64,000 bases of DNA from Nemertoderma westbladi (GCA_032718475.1 JAUCBJ010006919.1:1-64000), one strand, 5' to 3'. Positions 1-10,834 are shown, numbered from the stretch's first letter. Translations and numbers: made by a program. Notes: a model not told the origin generated them from the letters alone.

Positions 1-323
1 CAAGAATCCCGTTCAACACATGTAATCAGCAGTGAGACAGGATAATTTCAGTTCAGTAGCTCGGGATTGGTCGAAATCAGAACTAACTCAACGCAGGGCT
101 ATGGGTAACTGGGGCAACCTTCCCAAGCCGGCTGGCCAATCGAACAGCTCAGATCCCTCCTAAAGGATTCCAACGCCTTGGAGGGGGGAACTGGTTAGCA
201 AAGAAAACAAATCAGTCATATCCCAGAAAAACCTTTACAGTAGGTTTCAGAGTATTTTAGCGTATGGGGGAAAAACTGGGTTGCGGGGCGAAGGGCCAGT
301 TACATCCCACAGAAGCTTTTACA
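1..323 (-). repeat. Diverged LTR-end remnants related to the BEL family
   Basis: Two successive stretches, about 130-239 and 246-323, each resemble the outer end of the BEL LTRs found later in the window, in minus orientation. They share a block reading roughly 'one G-run, aactgg, purine stretch, gggccagtta, atcccacagaagc' and end in cttttaca, the complement of the TGTAAAAG start of the LTRs at 12358 and 26127. Similarity is clear at 246-323 and weaker at 130-239. No coding sequence is seen. This could be a solo LTR cut by the window edge plus a tandem partial copy. Confidence 0.4.
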
Positions 324-470
324 GGTCTACACTGGCTGAATAAAACATTGAATGTGGTGAACGTTTTCGCCCTACCGGGCTACGTCAGACCTGTTATAGT
401 GATAAAATATAAAGTACTGTAGTATCTCAATTCAAAATTCCCACCACATAAATAAAGTACTAATACTGTA

Positions 471-510
471 GGATTAGATAGTTCTGAGTAGGATTAGATA
501 GTTCTGAGTA
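471..510. repeat. Tandem duplication of a 20-bp unit
   Basis: The 20-mer ggattagatagttctgagta occurs twice in immediate succession. It is a short local duplication with no sign of a gene. Confidence 0.9.
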
Positions 511-599
511 AGTCCTGTATGTAATATTATATAAACTACTGAACTAAGGGCACTATTATTAGTATCTCTAAGTACATCCTAACTATTAATATGATACAA

Positions 600-1060
600 G
601 CCCAAAGATGTACAATTACGACTCCGTTTTTAACGTGTTGTATCATCTCCATTTAAAAATTCCCGCCATATAAAAATAATAATGAAAAAACTCATAGTAA
701 AGTTGCGGATTATACAGTGTATTCTGAGTTCCAGGTCCAATAGACAATAACGACTCAGTATAACGTGTAGTATCGACTCAAATAAAGCAATAATTGAAAA
801 TAAAGCAATAATGGAATATAACATAGTTCTACGAAACTCCTCTATCCCCATATGGTAATAATATACAACAAAACGCACATTACCGACTCCATATTGTGTA
901 GTACCAACTCCCCTCTAAACAAAAATTCCAAAATTCCCCCCATATATATACAGTCCAGCAGTAGTGAAAAACAAAATAGCTCAAAATAAACCCTTAGCTA
1001 ATTAATATAAAACAAAACGCACAATAACGATTCAGTACAGTATAACGCTCCCCATGTATA
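600..1060. repeat. Diverged tandem repeat, about 133-bp period
   Basis: Four related blocks start near 612, 744, 877 and 1021. Each has a core like acaataacgactcagt followed by a form of aacgtgtagtatc and a c/a-rich tail with a 'cccgccatata' type segment. The period is about 133 bp, with a longer last step. No open reading frame of interest is present. Confidence 0.5.
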
Positions 1061-1349
1061 AGTTTAGATGATAAATACAGTACTGTATGTAAGTAATGAA
1101 AATATTGTACAAGGCAGCAGATTAAGACAACCCAAAAACATTCAGTATGCGGTGCTCGTTAAGTACAGTAAGTTAGATTGAAGTTAGGTTAATGAATAAG
1201 TCTAACTGTAGATTATGCAATGTAGTTGTTTTCTTCCGAAACATATGACATTTGTACGTATTATAATATAATGAAATTAAAAACTTTAACGCTGTTCCTC
1301 ATCTCTATTCCTATCCAATATCTCTATTGCGTAGCTATTCATTATTTAC

Positions 1350-2210
1350 TTAAACAAAATGTTCCAGAACATCGTTTATTTATTAAATAGAATAAATGCC
1401 ATCTAGCGAACGAAAATTCTTGCAATCTTTGAACGCCAATATCTAGCGAACAAATAATTGTTGTTCTAGAACAAAATTAATTAATTCGGTATTTTGGTTG
1501 TTATCAAAGCTAGTTTTTCTTATTATTTTTTTTATGTTCTAGAACATATCGTCCATTCATTTTTATAAAAAGTAATGTTCTAGAACAAATATTTTTTGTT
1601 CTAGAACATTTAAATTAATTTGTTTTATTGTGCTGTTTGTTATTTGATTTGTGTTAATAACAATTACTAAGAACTACAAATTTTCATTGTAGCTAGTGTT
1701 TTTTATTAAATATGTGATACATGATAACTTACAATAAAAAATTAACAAAATTAACAAAGTAGCTCGTTTTTTGTTCTAGAACAACAAATATTTGTTCTAG
1801 AACTAACTTTTTATATTAAATGAATAGATAATATGCTCTAGAACATTTTTTTAATAAAAAAAGTTACAAACTGATTTACTAGCTACCATAAAAAACACTA
1901 GCTACCACATAATCTTATATCAGATGACTATATTCTAGAATAATACAATGTAAAGGGTGCAAAAGACACTATACAAATCACTATACAAAATCTTCAAAAT
2001 TAAGGCCACGAGCTTCATAAGTACCCCTTTACATGCTACATACACTATTATTACTACAGTATTAGCAGAAATTAATAAGTAGGCCCTACCAGGTATTTTT
2101 ATTTTGCATTTAGCTACCAAGTTTCCAGTCCTGGTATAAATAATATTCTAGAAGTCCATGAGATAACACATTAAATTGTATGAATCTGTAACTTACATTT
2201 TCTAGAATCC
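1350..2210. repeat. AT-rich zone with clustered TGTTCTAGAACA palindromes
   Basis: At least ten copies or near-copies of the 12-bp palindrome TGTTCTAGAACA lie between 1350 and 2210, with further copies near 3015 and 3534. The core TTCTAGAA matches the TTCnnGAA unit bound by heat-shock factor, but it may simply be a dispersed repeat motif. The same motif clusters at 11420-12140, where it lies inside an element with inverted ends. No gene is seen in 1061-2460. Confidence 0.7.
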
Positions 2211-2257
2211 CGTGGCATACAAGGTATCAGGAAGTATTTCAGGTCTACGTTTTAGCT

Positions 2258-2330
2258 GATCTGCTAGCGGAATGGTTAGGAGTGTCAGACTTCCAACCTG
2301 GAGGTCAACAGTTCGATCCCACCTGGATGT
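2258..2330 (+). other. tRNA-Gly-like sequence, probably a SINE head or tRNA pseudogene
   Basis: A perfect RNA polymerase III box A (TAGCGGAATGG, 2265-2275) is followed by a box B (GTTCGATCC, from 2311) at normal tRNA spacing. Between them is the 7-base loop CTTCCAA, the loop of glycine tRNA with anticodon TCC. The T-arm stem and acceptor stem do not pair well, so a functional tRNA is unlikely. A tRNA-derived SINE head is the best reading. Confidence 0.4.
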
Positions 2331-2466
2331 CATTGCCGAATTGGCAAAGCTGTGCCCAACGAAAGTTATAACAAAACATTTATAGAAAATTTATTTTTAA
2401 TTATACAAAAATAATCTTATCTAGTTTCCATAATCATATTTCGTATATTGTCATCAATATATAAAC

Positions 2467-4092
2467 AATAGGGTTGGTGACTCAAAAAATTTTCTCTATA
2501 AACACGTTCATAAAATGTAAAAAGGTGTGCTGATCACGAATCTGAAAACCGTTTTTAAATTCATCGAGTTCCGGCTGAGATTGAGGGGTTTATACACAAG
2601 CGCGGGAAAATCTTAGTTTAAACGGTCTGATTTACTGTACCACTTACTGTTCCACTTTGTCGCTCGGCAACGCTAACAGCATTCACTAGCTAACAGCATA
2701 CAGTTTACTATTGTTTGATGTAGGATTATTTTAGTTATAAAGATTGAGATATTTATATTATTAGTTTGACACAACAACAATGGAATGTTCATTGTTTAAA
2801 ATTATTTTTATTCGTTTGTAGCGGCTCTGTAGGGGTTGTCTTCCTATTATTATCGGCCTACTGTATTAACGAATGTTATTAGGGCTACATAAAAATGTTT
2901 TGGACCTTATTCTTTCTGTAATAATGGTAATAAACCATCTCCACAGTTTTTCTAAACATGAAATTTCACATCGGATTTGAACGCATTTACGATAATCACA
3001 GTGTATTCCGATTATGTTCTAGAACATGGTGGTGATGGGTAGCTATACCTATGATTGTTTGTAGCAACATATTAGCTATATTAAAATTAAACCCACGCAC
3101 AACCAATGAATGCGGATATATTTAATATTGAAACATAGTAAAAATAAATAGAAAATTGAAAGAAAATATAAGGTCCAACTTTATCTATCAACTTTATCAA
3201 TCAGCTGTGTTTGCAGTTTCGCACACTGACAGCAACACAAACATGGCGAAATATCAACGTTTAATAAGAACGTGTTTTGTTCCCAATTGCATGAACTCAA
3301 GTACTGTAGAACAAATCCAGGTAAATTATTTTTTCCAAGTTCTTTTTCAATGTTGTGTTGCTGTGTGCGAACACAGGTGAGTTCAATAAATTTGGACCAT
3401 TATTCTCTTTCAATTTCCTATTTATTTTTACTTTTTATTTATTCATTTTTGGGTTTAATATGACTAAATATGTTACTATAAATAAACAAACATAGTACAT
3501 ACTGTACTCTATGTGTATCGCTATCAATCGTGTTTCTAGAATATAATCGCAATACACTGATATTATCATAAATGCGTTTAAATCCGATGTGAAATAATTT
3601 CAGGATTAAAAAACTTTGGAGATGGTTTAAGCATTTTTACAGAAAGAATAAAGTCCAAAACTTGTAGCCCTAATAACATTCGTGAATACAGTAGGCCTAG
3701 ACCTATAATCCAAGGAAGACGACCCCTACAGTGTCGCTACAAACGAATAAAAATAATCTTAAACAATGAACATTACATTGTTGTGTCAAACTAATAATAT
3801 AAATATCTCAATCTTTATAACTAAAATTAGCCTACATCAAACAATAGTAAACTGTATGCTGTTACTGTAGCTAGTGAATGTTGTTAGCGTTGCCTAGCGA
3901 TAAAGTGGAACAGAAAGTGGAACAGTAAATCAGAGCGTTTAAACTAAGATTTTCCCGCGATGGTGTATAAACCCCTCAATCTCAGCCGGAACTCGATCAA
4001 TTTAAAAACGGTTTTCAGATTCGTAATCAGCACACCTTTTTACATTTTATGAACGTGTTTATAGAAAATTTTTTTGAGTCACAAACCCTATT
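2467..4092. mobile_element. Foldback element with about 560-bp inverted arms
   Basis: The left arm (about 2467-3026) is the imperfect reverse complement of the right arm (about 3530-4092). The outer tips read AATAGGGTT..GTGACTC on both sides. The arms remain colinear through blocks such as the 'cagccggaactcgat' type segment and the segment with 'aatccgatgtgaaat'. A loop of about 500 bp holds a THAP-like exon. I found no clean target duplication. The arms are diverged from each other, so the element is not recent. Its right tip lies 11 bp beyond the stop codon of the Kelch gene. Confidence 0.8.
3243..3320 (+). CDS. Putative first coding exon of a THAP-type zinc-finger protein
   Basis: ATG at 3243 opens 26 codons that end exactly at CAG|GTAAAT, a good splice donor at 3321. 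Residues 11-16 read CFVPNC followed by MN, which resembles the first Cys-x(2-4)-Cys and following Asn of THAP domains. The remaining ligands (Cys and His about 40 residues later) would lie in a later exon, which I could not find in the loop. THAP domains occur in P-type transposases and in host proteins, so this may be the last trace of the transposase gene of the surrounding foldback element. The call rests on a short motif only. Confidence 0.35.
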
Positions 4093-4103
4093 AATCATAA
4101 ATT

Positions 4104-5921
4104 CTAAAAGAATAGTGACCCACAGTCACAATTTGAGAATTTAGCTATTGTATGAGCAATATAGCTTTCCATCGTTCCACACAACTGCCAAGAATTATCC
4201 CCGAATTTCTTCACCTTATTTTGGTCCATGTCGCCATCGGATTGTCCCATGGCTATAATTTCACCGAAACAAAGAACGATTCCTATACCATTACCAGGTG
4301 ACGAATCAGCTTCTATCAGATTCCAGGTATTGTTTAGAGGATCATAGCACTCGACGCTCCTTAGTGTGACTGTAGTCATCGTGTTAAAGTTCATATAGCC
4401 CCCTACTACGTATATATGGTTGTTATAAACTGCGCACCCAAAGGAATACCGTCTGATGTTCATTGCCGCCACCTCGGTCCATTTGTTGGTGTTTGGGTTG
4501 TACTTCTCGACAGAATTCATAACATTATTAGGAATTTGGTCAAGAATTCGGCCATTATACATATTCGGAAAAGATTCATTCATGCCACCGATAGCATATA
4601 GAAATCCATCCAGAACGGCAACTGACAATCGTGATCGACGATACTTCATTGATGTAACCGGTGTCCAGTTGTCGGTGTTCGGGTCGTAATGCTCCACGGT
4701 CTTGTAATATGTGAACCAACCTGCATCTCCCCCAACCACATAGAGCAACCCGTTCATCACAGCAACACCATGGAAACGACGAGGTGTGCTCATGGGAGCA
4801 ATGTCATACCAATGGTCGACTTTTGGATCATAACACTCACTGATGGTCTCCATGGATTTCCTGTTATCGCCTCCAGTCGCATACAAAAATCCATTGAGAA
4901 CAGCAACTCCCACGTGAAATCTGGGCCAATTCATTTGTTTAATCCCTCGCCACTCATTAGTATCTGGTATGTATTGTTCTACCGAGTAATAGAGAAGCCG
5001 ATTGAAGCCGGAAGGAAGGAGTATATGAGTCCGACCAAAAGCCACCAAACGTGCACATGGTTGGGGATTCCGAGGATGGATCCCCACCCAAGGGCAGGAG
5101 AATAATGGGCCCTCCATCCGGAATGTCTTGGCATCTTCTACCAGTTTCAGACACTCATTGTCATTACAAATCAGGGGGTGGGTCTTTACCGTTCCCTCTA
5201 GGAATGCGAATCCAATTAACGGCAAACGAATGAGTTTGAGCAACTCGGAAAGTAATGGAAAAGGTTCCTCATTGTCATTGACGTTATGCTGAATCCATTC
5301 CTTACTGCTCACAACCCATTTCATTACAGCAGTGAACAGCTGCTCCTCAGAACTAACATTCAGCTCGTCACTTCTAATTATCTCCTTCAGCTTATTAATC
5401 GGCAATAAAAGAAACTCGTCATTCTGTATAACATTATGGAAGTGGTGTATCATGTAGTTTTTGGCATCACGCAAAATGTCCAGAAATGAATAAGTTTCCG
5501 CAAACGATTGGAAACCAATACAATTACTCGCGTCCAGGTTGTTCTTCAGGAATTCGCAGCACCTTCGCTGCACCTCTTTCACCTGGAGCATAGTCGCAGC
5601 AGCCGCCAGTTCCTGCACATTTCCCTCATTAACCGTTATTAAGGATGTGTATGCGAAGTTAATGACCTGTTCAACAGCGTCTGCGTCTATATCTACGTCT
5701 TTACCTTCGATTTTCACCACAGGTTGTTTAGTTTCTTTCCATTCTCGAGTGAGCATGGCTTCGAAGTAAGGAGTCAACGCCACCAAGAGACGTCTGTGCG
5801 CGGTGATTTGCTTTTCGCCTACATCTATTCGTATGTCACAGGGTTCGTTTACCAATTCACTCCTAATGTCGGATAAGGTCGGATCACCCGTGTTATGTCC
5901 TGGCTCTGATGTTGAAGACAT
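4104..5921 (-). CDS. BTB-BACK-Kelch protein, single exon, 605 aa
   Basis: The protein has the full architecture of a Cullin-3 substrate adaptor: an N-terminal BTB domain (about residues 22-130, with the AHRRLLVALTPYFEAM segment), a BACK domain (about 135-240), and a C-terminal six-bladed Kelch propeller (about 290-600). The blades show the usual double-glycine and Tyr/Trp spacing, for example FLYATGGD..YDPKVDHW and LLYVVGGD..YDPNTDNW. By family knowledge it would recruit substrates to a CUL3 ubiquitin ligase through the propeller; the substrate cannot be told. There is no intron and the length is normal. The last blade is weaker (MGQ in place of GG). Only about 190 bp separate the ATG from a piggyBac-like element upstream, and 11 bp separate the stop from a foldback element, so its 3' UTR probably lies in that element, where several TTTATT stretches (AATAAA on the minus strand) occur near 3414-3450. 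Confidence 0.95.
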   Translation of the reverse strand: MSSTSEPGHNTGDPTLSDIRSELVNEPCDIRIDVGEKQITAHRRLLVALTPYFEAMLTREWKETKQPVVKIEGKDVDIDADAVEQVINFAYTSLITVNEGNVQELAAAATMLQVKEVQRRCCEFLKNNLDASNCIGFQSFAETYSFLDILRDAKNYMIHHFHNVIQNDEFLLLPINKLKEIIRSDELNVSSEEQLFTAVMKWVVSSKEWIQHNVNDNEEPFPLLSELLKLIRLPLIGFAFLEGTVKTHPLICNDNECLKLVEDAKTFRMEGPLFSCPWVGIHPRNPQPCARLVAFGRTHILLPSGFNRLLYYSVEQYIPDTNEWRGIKQMNWPRFHVGVAVLNGFLYATGGDNRKSMETISECYDPKVDHWYDIAPMSTPRRFHGVAVMNGLLYVVGGDAGWFTYYKTVEHYDPNTDNWTPVTSMKYRRSRLSVAVLDGFLYAIGGMNESFPNMYNGRILDQIPNNVMNSVEKYNPNTNKWTEVAAMNIRRYSFGCAVYNNHIYVVGGYMNFNTMTTVTLRSVECYDPLNNTWNLIEADSSPGNGIGIVLCFGEIIAMGQSDGDMDQNKVKKFGDNSWQLCGTMESYIAHTIAKFSNCDCGSLFF

Positions 5922-6107
5922 TGCCTCTTCACAAACTTCTTACACAGTGATGCTGTTACTGCAGCTGTACTGGTATGACCATATTGTACTATTTTGTACT
6001 TTTTTGTACAGATTCGTCGGACCGAACATAAACACTGGTTGCCCCACATTCAAATAATCCCCCTCTCCTCACACTATATTAAACTAAGAATTTGTAATAT
6101 TGATTAA

Positions 6108-7664
6108 CCCTATTAAACCCGGGGGGGGGGGGTCAATATGACCCCTCCCGTGGTTTTTTTATTATAAATCTGAAACAAACGCAGTTGGGAATCTGAAATT
6201 TTATGACTTTTCCTAAAAATCTATTGTCTTCCTAGTAGTGAAAACCGTTTTCAAAAATATTGGGTACTTTTCGAGTTATAGCACCATTTTTTAACCCTAC
6301 TTTTGGCACTTTTTTTGAGACGTTTTTTGAAAATTACATTTCATTAAATATGAATTGTAACATCTCTATTTATTATTTACACCGGTTTTTTGGTGTTAGA
6401 AATTTGATGGAATTCATATAAATTGATTTAGAAATTTCAAACTTGTTTTTTTCGGTGGGTGCCAAATTTTGGTGCCAGCACCAAATTTTGAAATAAGTCA
6501 ATTTTGTAAATTGATCGTTTGAAACTTGTTTTTTACGCAATTGGGGTTTTTTGGGTTTCTAGATTCGATGAAATATATACGAGTTGCACCAAGCGTATCA
6601 AACTTGTATTTTTCGGTGCTGTGTGCAAATTTTGGTGCAAGCACGAAATTTTGAAAATCCATTCAATAGATAAAATTGCTTGTGACAACTTATTTCTTGG
6701 GTTTTAGAGGTTTATGGCTGTTCTGAATTCAATGGAAAATATAATTATCGAACTAGACATCTCAAACTTGTATTTTTCGGATGTGGGTGCAAAATGTGGT
6801 GCTAGCACCAAATTTTGAAAACCATCAAATATATCAATTGATTGTGTCACCTTGTTTCTTGCGTTATATGGGTTTGTGATGGTTCTGAATTCAATGGAAT
6901 CAGTAAAAATTTCATAAGTGTTCTCAAAATGGTATTTTTCGCCGGTGGGTGAAAATTGTTGTGCCAGCACCAAATTTTGGAAAATATGCAAATTGATAAG
7001 TAGATAGTATCACCTTGTTTCTTGCGTTATACGGGTTTATGAGGGTCCTGAATCCGATGGAATCAATAAAAACAGCACTGGACATCGCAAACTTGTACTT
7101 TTTGGTGATGGGTACGAAATTTGGTGCTAGCACCAAAATTTGCCAAAAAACGCCGAAAAAAATACAAGTAGCAATGATCTGGCATATTAGAAATGTATTC
7201 CATTAGAATCAGCGCCCTCGAAAACCTGAAAATGTGAATTTATAGCATCGTATAAGTGAATTAAAAATTTTGTGTTCTAACTGAAAAGTGCTGGTTACTT
7301 GTTTTTTTCATTTTTTTCCTACGCAGAGAGGACTAAACAGCCATTTATAGTAATTATATCATTTTTTAATATTTTCCAATGTATTTTGCACCCCAGAAAA
7401 CCTGTATTGAAAAATAATTAGCCGAAAATGTAACTTTCAAATTTGGTGAAAATTGTGCACTACTTGTAATTTTGGTGCTGCAATATAACCACCCCAGTAC
7501 ATTTTTTTCGAAATGTTTTTTTTCGGTCGGATCCAGACAAGTGATACCTATGTACAAACAAAAAATCAGACGTTTTCGTAAATATTTGTAGATTTTAGAG
7601 GGGGGGGTCAATATGACCCCCTCCCGGTATTTGTACAACATTTTATAGCCCGGTACTAATAGGG
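6108..7664. mobile_element. Non-autonomous piggyBac-like element flanked by TTAA
   Basis: The 1557-bp element is bounded by TTAA at 6104-6107 and 7665-7668. The termini read CCCTATTAAACCCGGG on the left and, as complement, CCCTATTAGTACCGGG on the right. TTAA duplications plus CCC-starting inverted ends are the signature of the piggyBac superfamily. Both ends also carry the near-palindrome GGGGTCAATATGACCCC followed by ctcccg. No transposase ORF is present; the interior is an array of 161-bp repeats. It would depend on a transposase from elsewhere. Confidence 0.75.
6380..7150. repeat. Five tandem copies of a 161-bp repeat inside the piggyBac-like element
   Basis: A block of the type 'tttttcggtgggtgcaaattt' followed by 'ggtgctagcaccaaattttg' recurs near 6449, 6610, 6772, 6933 and 7097, giving a period of about 161 bp. 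Each copy contains the short hairpin GGTGCTAGCACC or a variant of it. Copies are diverged by perhaps 15-25 percent by eye. Short ORFs in this region are by-products of the repeat. Confidence 0.8.
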
Positions 7665-7849
7665 TTAAATGAAATGATGAAAGAGTTTTTCATTTACCTT
7701 TTATATGGAAAATCAATTTTAAAAACAATAAAATTAATATATAATATTAATTTGAGGAAGAGTTCCATATTCCTCAGCACATAAAACTAAACTTAGTGTA
7801 TTTATTTGTGCCATTTAGAAAAATAATAGGTAAAACAGATTCCGAGTCA

Positions 7850-10834
7850 ATGGATACATTGTGTCAAAGAGTATTGAAAAATCTGAGGCAAGTCACTAGA
7901 CTAGCCTCAGTAAATACCCTAACACTCGGGTCCCCAATGCGACAAGGTGAGCTGACTGCCTTGGCAGATAAGCTTTCTCTTAGCGCAGTGGGTGTTCAAG
8001 AGCACCGAATGCAGACTGGACAGACTGATGAGGTTCTGATTAAGGACATGGGGGGCGGTTGGCGACTCGCCCTCGCGTCAGCAGATGATAGTGGCAATGG
8101 TGGAATTGGTCTATTGATGAATCCAACTGCACATGCAGCATTGGACAAAATAGACCAAATCTCTAACCGCATCATCCGTTGCCACTTCTCATGTTCTGGA
8201 AGACTGGCTAAGAAGTTTCCTAAGGTGGTTCTGATTGTGTGCTACTCTCCAACTAGTGTTGCCCCTGTAGAGGAGGTGGAAAATTTCTACCACAATCTAC
8301 AAGCAGCAACTGATGGAGTGGATCAGCATGCATTCTTAACATTCCTGGGAGACTTTAATGCAAGTCTGCATCAATCACCTACATCGCCCTGGGTCTATAG
8401 CAATAGTGTTAACCGAAATTCTGTCCATCTTCAGGATTTTATCTCTGGAAATGGATTGTTTTCGGCTGGAACCCAGTTCAAGAAGCGAACTGGAAAGCTA
8501 TGGACTCATAGTGGACCCAGTGGTCACAAGTCCCAGATAGACCATATTCTGTTTCGTAGGAAATACAGGAGCTCTATACAAGACTGTAATGCATTTACAC
8601 TTCGACCCTTCTCCAGTGATCACCGCCTTATTGTGGCCAAGGTAAGACTTAGTCTGCGTGCTAGCAGAACAACGAAATCTGCCTTGCCACGGCATGACTG
8701 GTCCTCTCTGTTGCAACAGCCAAGTGTGAGATCCAGCTTCACACTACAGCTGAGCAACAGGTATGAGGCTCTTGCCTCTGAGGCGGCAGATCACTGTGAG
8801 GGCTATACTGCCTTTACAGAAGCAGTTAAGTTAGCAGCTGCAGAAACAGTTCCTGTATACCCTCGAAACAGGAAAAGGGCCCCCTGGACTGACAACAAAA
8901 TTCAGAAGTGCCGAAATGACCTTCATAAGGCGCAGAAAGAGTCCCGACTCAAACAGACTACAGCGGCCAAGAATGCAGTTAAAGCTGCATCTAGGTCCCT
9001 GAACAGGCAGTACTCTGTTAATCTACAGAAGCTAATAAACCAACAGGTTGATGCCATCAATGATGCTGACGACAGCAGGCAATCATCCCAGGCATGGAAA
9101 TCGATCAATCTGCTTACTGGGCGGAAAAGCCAACCAACCACCAAGGTTAAGGCTGAATCACCAGCCGATCGCCTCAATGGTTGGAAAGCCCACTTTGAAA
9201 AGCTCCTCAATAATGACAGGGTATTGCCTGATAACTTTATAGAAGTAAAAGTGTCTGAGTCTGTACTCCCAGATATTCCCATTGGCGATATCTCCTTTGC
9301 AGAAGTGAAGGCTGCTGCAAAGAGCATTAAGACCAATCGTGCCAGTGGAGTAGATGGCGTTCCCCCTGAGGTCTTTAAAATACCTGAGTGTTTAAAGCTC
9401 ATCTATCCCATCATAGTAGACATGTACCGTACAACAAGAGTCCCACAAGAAATGAAAACAAATAAGTTGGTGCCAGTTCCCAAGAAGGGCAACCTAACAC
9501 TCTATGGTTCTTTTCGGGGAATCTCATTGATCTCGATTGCTGCAAAACTATACAATAGAATTCTATTAAATCGCATCAGGGATCCCATTGAGAGACTGCT
9601 ACGTGGAAATCAGAATGGGTTCCGTAAAGGTCGTGGGACCATGGAGCCCATTTTGGCACTTAGAAGGATAATTGAAGAGTTATCAAAAAAGAAAGACAGG
9701 CATCTGGCTGTTATCTTTGTTGACTTCTTCAAGGCCTTTGATTCAGTCTCTCGCTCACGTATGTTCAGCATACTTTCATTATATGGGATTCCTGATGAAA
9801 TTATTGCAGCAATCAGATCAGTATACGATGGTTCGACAACATTTGTGTCTACTGTTGACGGTGACACAGAACCATTTGAAGTGTTATGGGGCGTCCTCCA
9901 AGGAGACACACTTGCACCATTCTTGTTCATTATTGTGGTTGACTATGTTCTACGCATGTCCTTAGATCATCATAATGATGATGGGGTGATGATAACTCCA
10001 CCTACTGGCTCCAGAAGTCGAGGAAATCCTGCCAAGTACCTAACTGATCTAGACTTTGCTGATGACTTAGGAGTACTCTCAGAATCATTAGAGGGAGCCC
10101 AGCGGCTCCTCAGCTCATTAGAACATGCTGCTTCTAGTGTTGGTCTTTTTATTAACTCCAGAAAGACCAAAATTCTGACAGTTAACTTTGAAAGTCCTCA
10201 GCAAGTCTCTGATCGGATGAGCATAAGCTCAAAGGATGGTATGCTTGAGCATGTGGACGACTTCTGTTACCTGGGATCATGGATCCGGAAGTCAGGTGAG
10301 GACCTTCGAATACGTAAGGGAAAGGCATGGGCAGCCTTGAATAGGCTTTCCAGGATTTGGAAGTCACCTAGAATTAATCGGAAACTTAAGGTCCGATTAT
10401 TTAGAGCAGCAGTAGTTCCAGTACTCCTCTACGGGAGTCCATGCTGGGCTCTAACTGCTGAGGACACCAAATCTCTGGATGGCACATTCACAAGAATGCT
10501 ACGCCGGGTACATTGTGTCAAGTACAATGCACACATCTCCAACCAGACACTATATAACATTGGAGGTGTCTCATTGGTTCCCCCAAGCTTGACACTAGAA
10601 CAAAATCGCCTCCGCTTTGCAGGACATTGCTTTCGCCGTGAGGACCAGCCAGTGCATAATCTTGTACTTTGGCAGCCTCATGGAGTGAATAAGCATGGTG
10701 GACAGCCCATGACTTTCTTGAGACGCATCTTAAAGGACACTGGCCTTAAAGATGCGGATGATCTAGCAAATGTCATGGGTGATAGGGAGTTGTGGCGGTG
10801 CAATTTTGTTGATAAGCCGGCACAGCATTCTTAA
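7850..10834 (+). CDS. RTE-like LINE ORF: AP endonuclease and reverse transcriptase
   Basis: The 994-residue frame has an apurinic-type endonuclease (about residues 25-265) with E51 (GVQEHR), D168 and N170 (GDFNAS), D231-H232 (QIDHI) and D257-H258 (SSDHR) all in place. The reverse transcriptase (about 480-770) shows ASGVDGVPPE, VPVPKKG, FVDFFKAFDS with D625, and FADD with D738-D739. The C-terminal RLRFAGHCFR block is typical of RTE-type LINEs; there is no RNase H. The enzyme would nick target DNA and copy its own RNA in place. I chose the ATG at 7850; the frame is open further 5' without another ATG. No internal stop is seen, so this copy could be functional. Clade (RTE versus RTE-X/Proto2) cannot be settled by eye. 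Confidence 0.95.
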   Translation: MDTLCQRVLKNLRQVTRLASVNTLTLGSPMRQGELTALADKLSLSAVGVQEHRMQTGQTDEVLIKDMGGGWRLALASADDSGNGGIGLLMNPTAHAALDKIDQISNRIIRCHFSCSGRLAKKFPKVVLIVCYSPTSVAPVEEVENFYHNLQAATDGVDQHAFLTFLGDFNASLHQSPTSPWVYSNSVNRNSVHLQDFISGNGLFSAGTQFKKRTGKLWTHSGPSGHKSQIDHILFRRKYRSSIQDCNAFTLRPFSSDHRLIVAKVRLSLRASRTTKSALPRHDWSSLLQQPSVRSSFTLQLSNRYEALASEAADHCEGYTAFTEAVKLAAAETVPVYPRNRKRAPWTDNKIQKCRNDLHKAQKESRLKQTTAAKNAVKAASRSLNRQYSVNLQKLINQQVDAINDADDSRQSSQAWKSINLLTGRKSQPTTKVKAESPADRLNGWKAHFEKLLNNDRVLPDNFIEVKVSESVLPDIPIGDISFAEVKAAAKSIKTNRASGVDGVPPEVFKIPECLKLIYPIIVDMYRTTRVPQEMKTNKLVPVPKKGNLTLYGSFRGISLISIAAKLYNRILLNRIRDPIERLLRGNQNGFRKGRGTMEPILALRRIIEELSKKKDRHLAVIFVDFFKAFDSVSRSRMFSILSLYGIPDEIIAAIRSVYDGSTTFVSTVDGDTEPFEVLWGVLQGDTLAPFLFIIVVDYVLRMSLDHHNDDGVMITPPTGSRSRGNPAKYLTDLDFADDLGVLSESLEGAQRLLSSLEHAASSVGLFINSRKTKILTVNFESPQQVSDRMSISSKDGMLEHVDDFCYLGSWIRKSGEDLRIRKGKAWAALNRLSRIWKSPRINRKLKVRLFRAAVVPVLLYGSPCWALTAEDTKSLDGTFTRMLRRVHCVKYNAHISNQTLYNIGGVSLVPPSLTLEQNRLRFAGHCFRREDQPVHNLVLWQPHGVNKHGGQPMTFLRRILKDTGLKDADDLANVMGDRELWRCNFVDKPAQHS

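Noticed and set aside
4416-5233. Plus-strand ORFs opposite the Kelch gene
   Set aside because: Shadows of a clear, domain-complete gene on the minus strand.
7796-7849. Extension of the LINE ORF to 7796
   Set aside because: The codon at 7796 is GTG; the first ATG is at 7850 and a eukaryotic element would use it.
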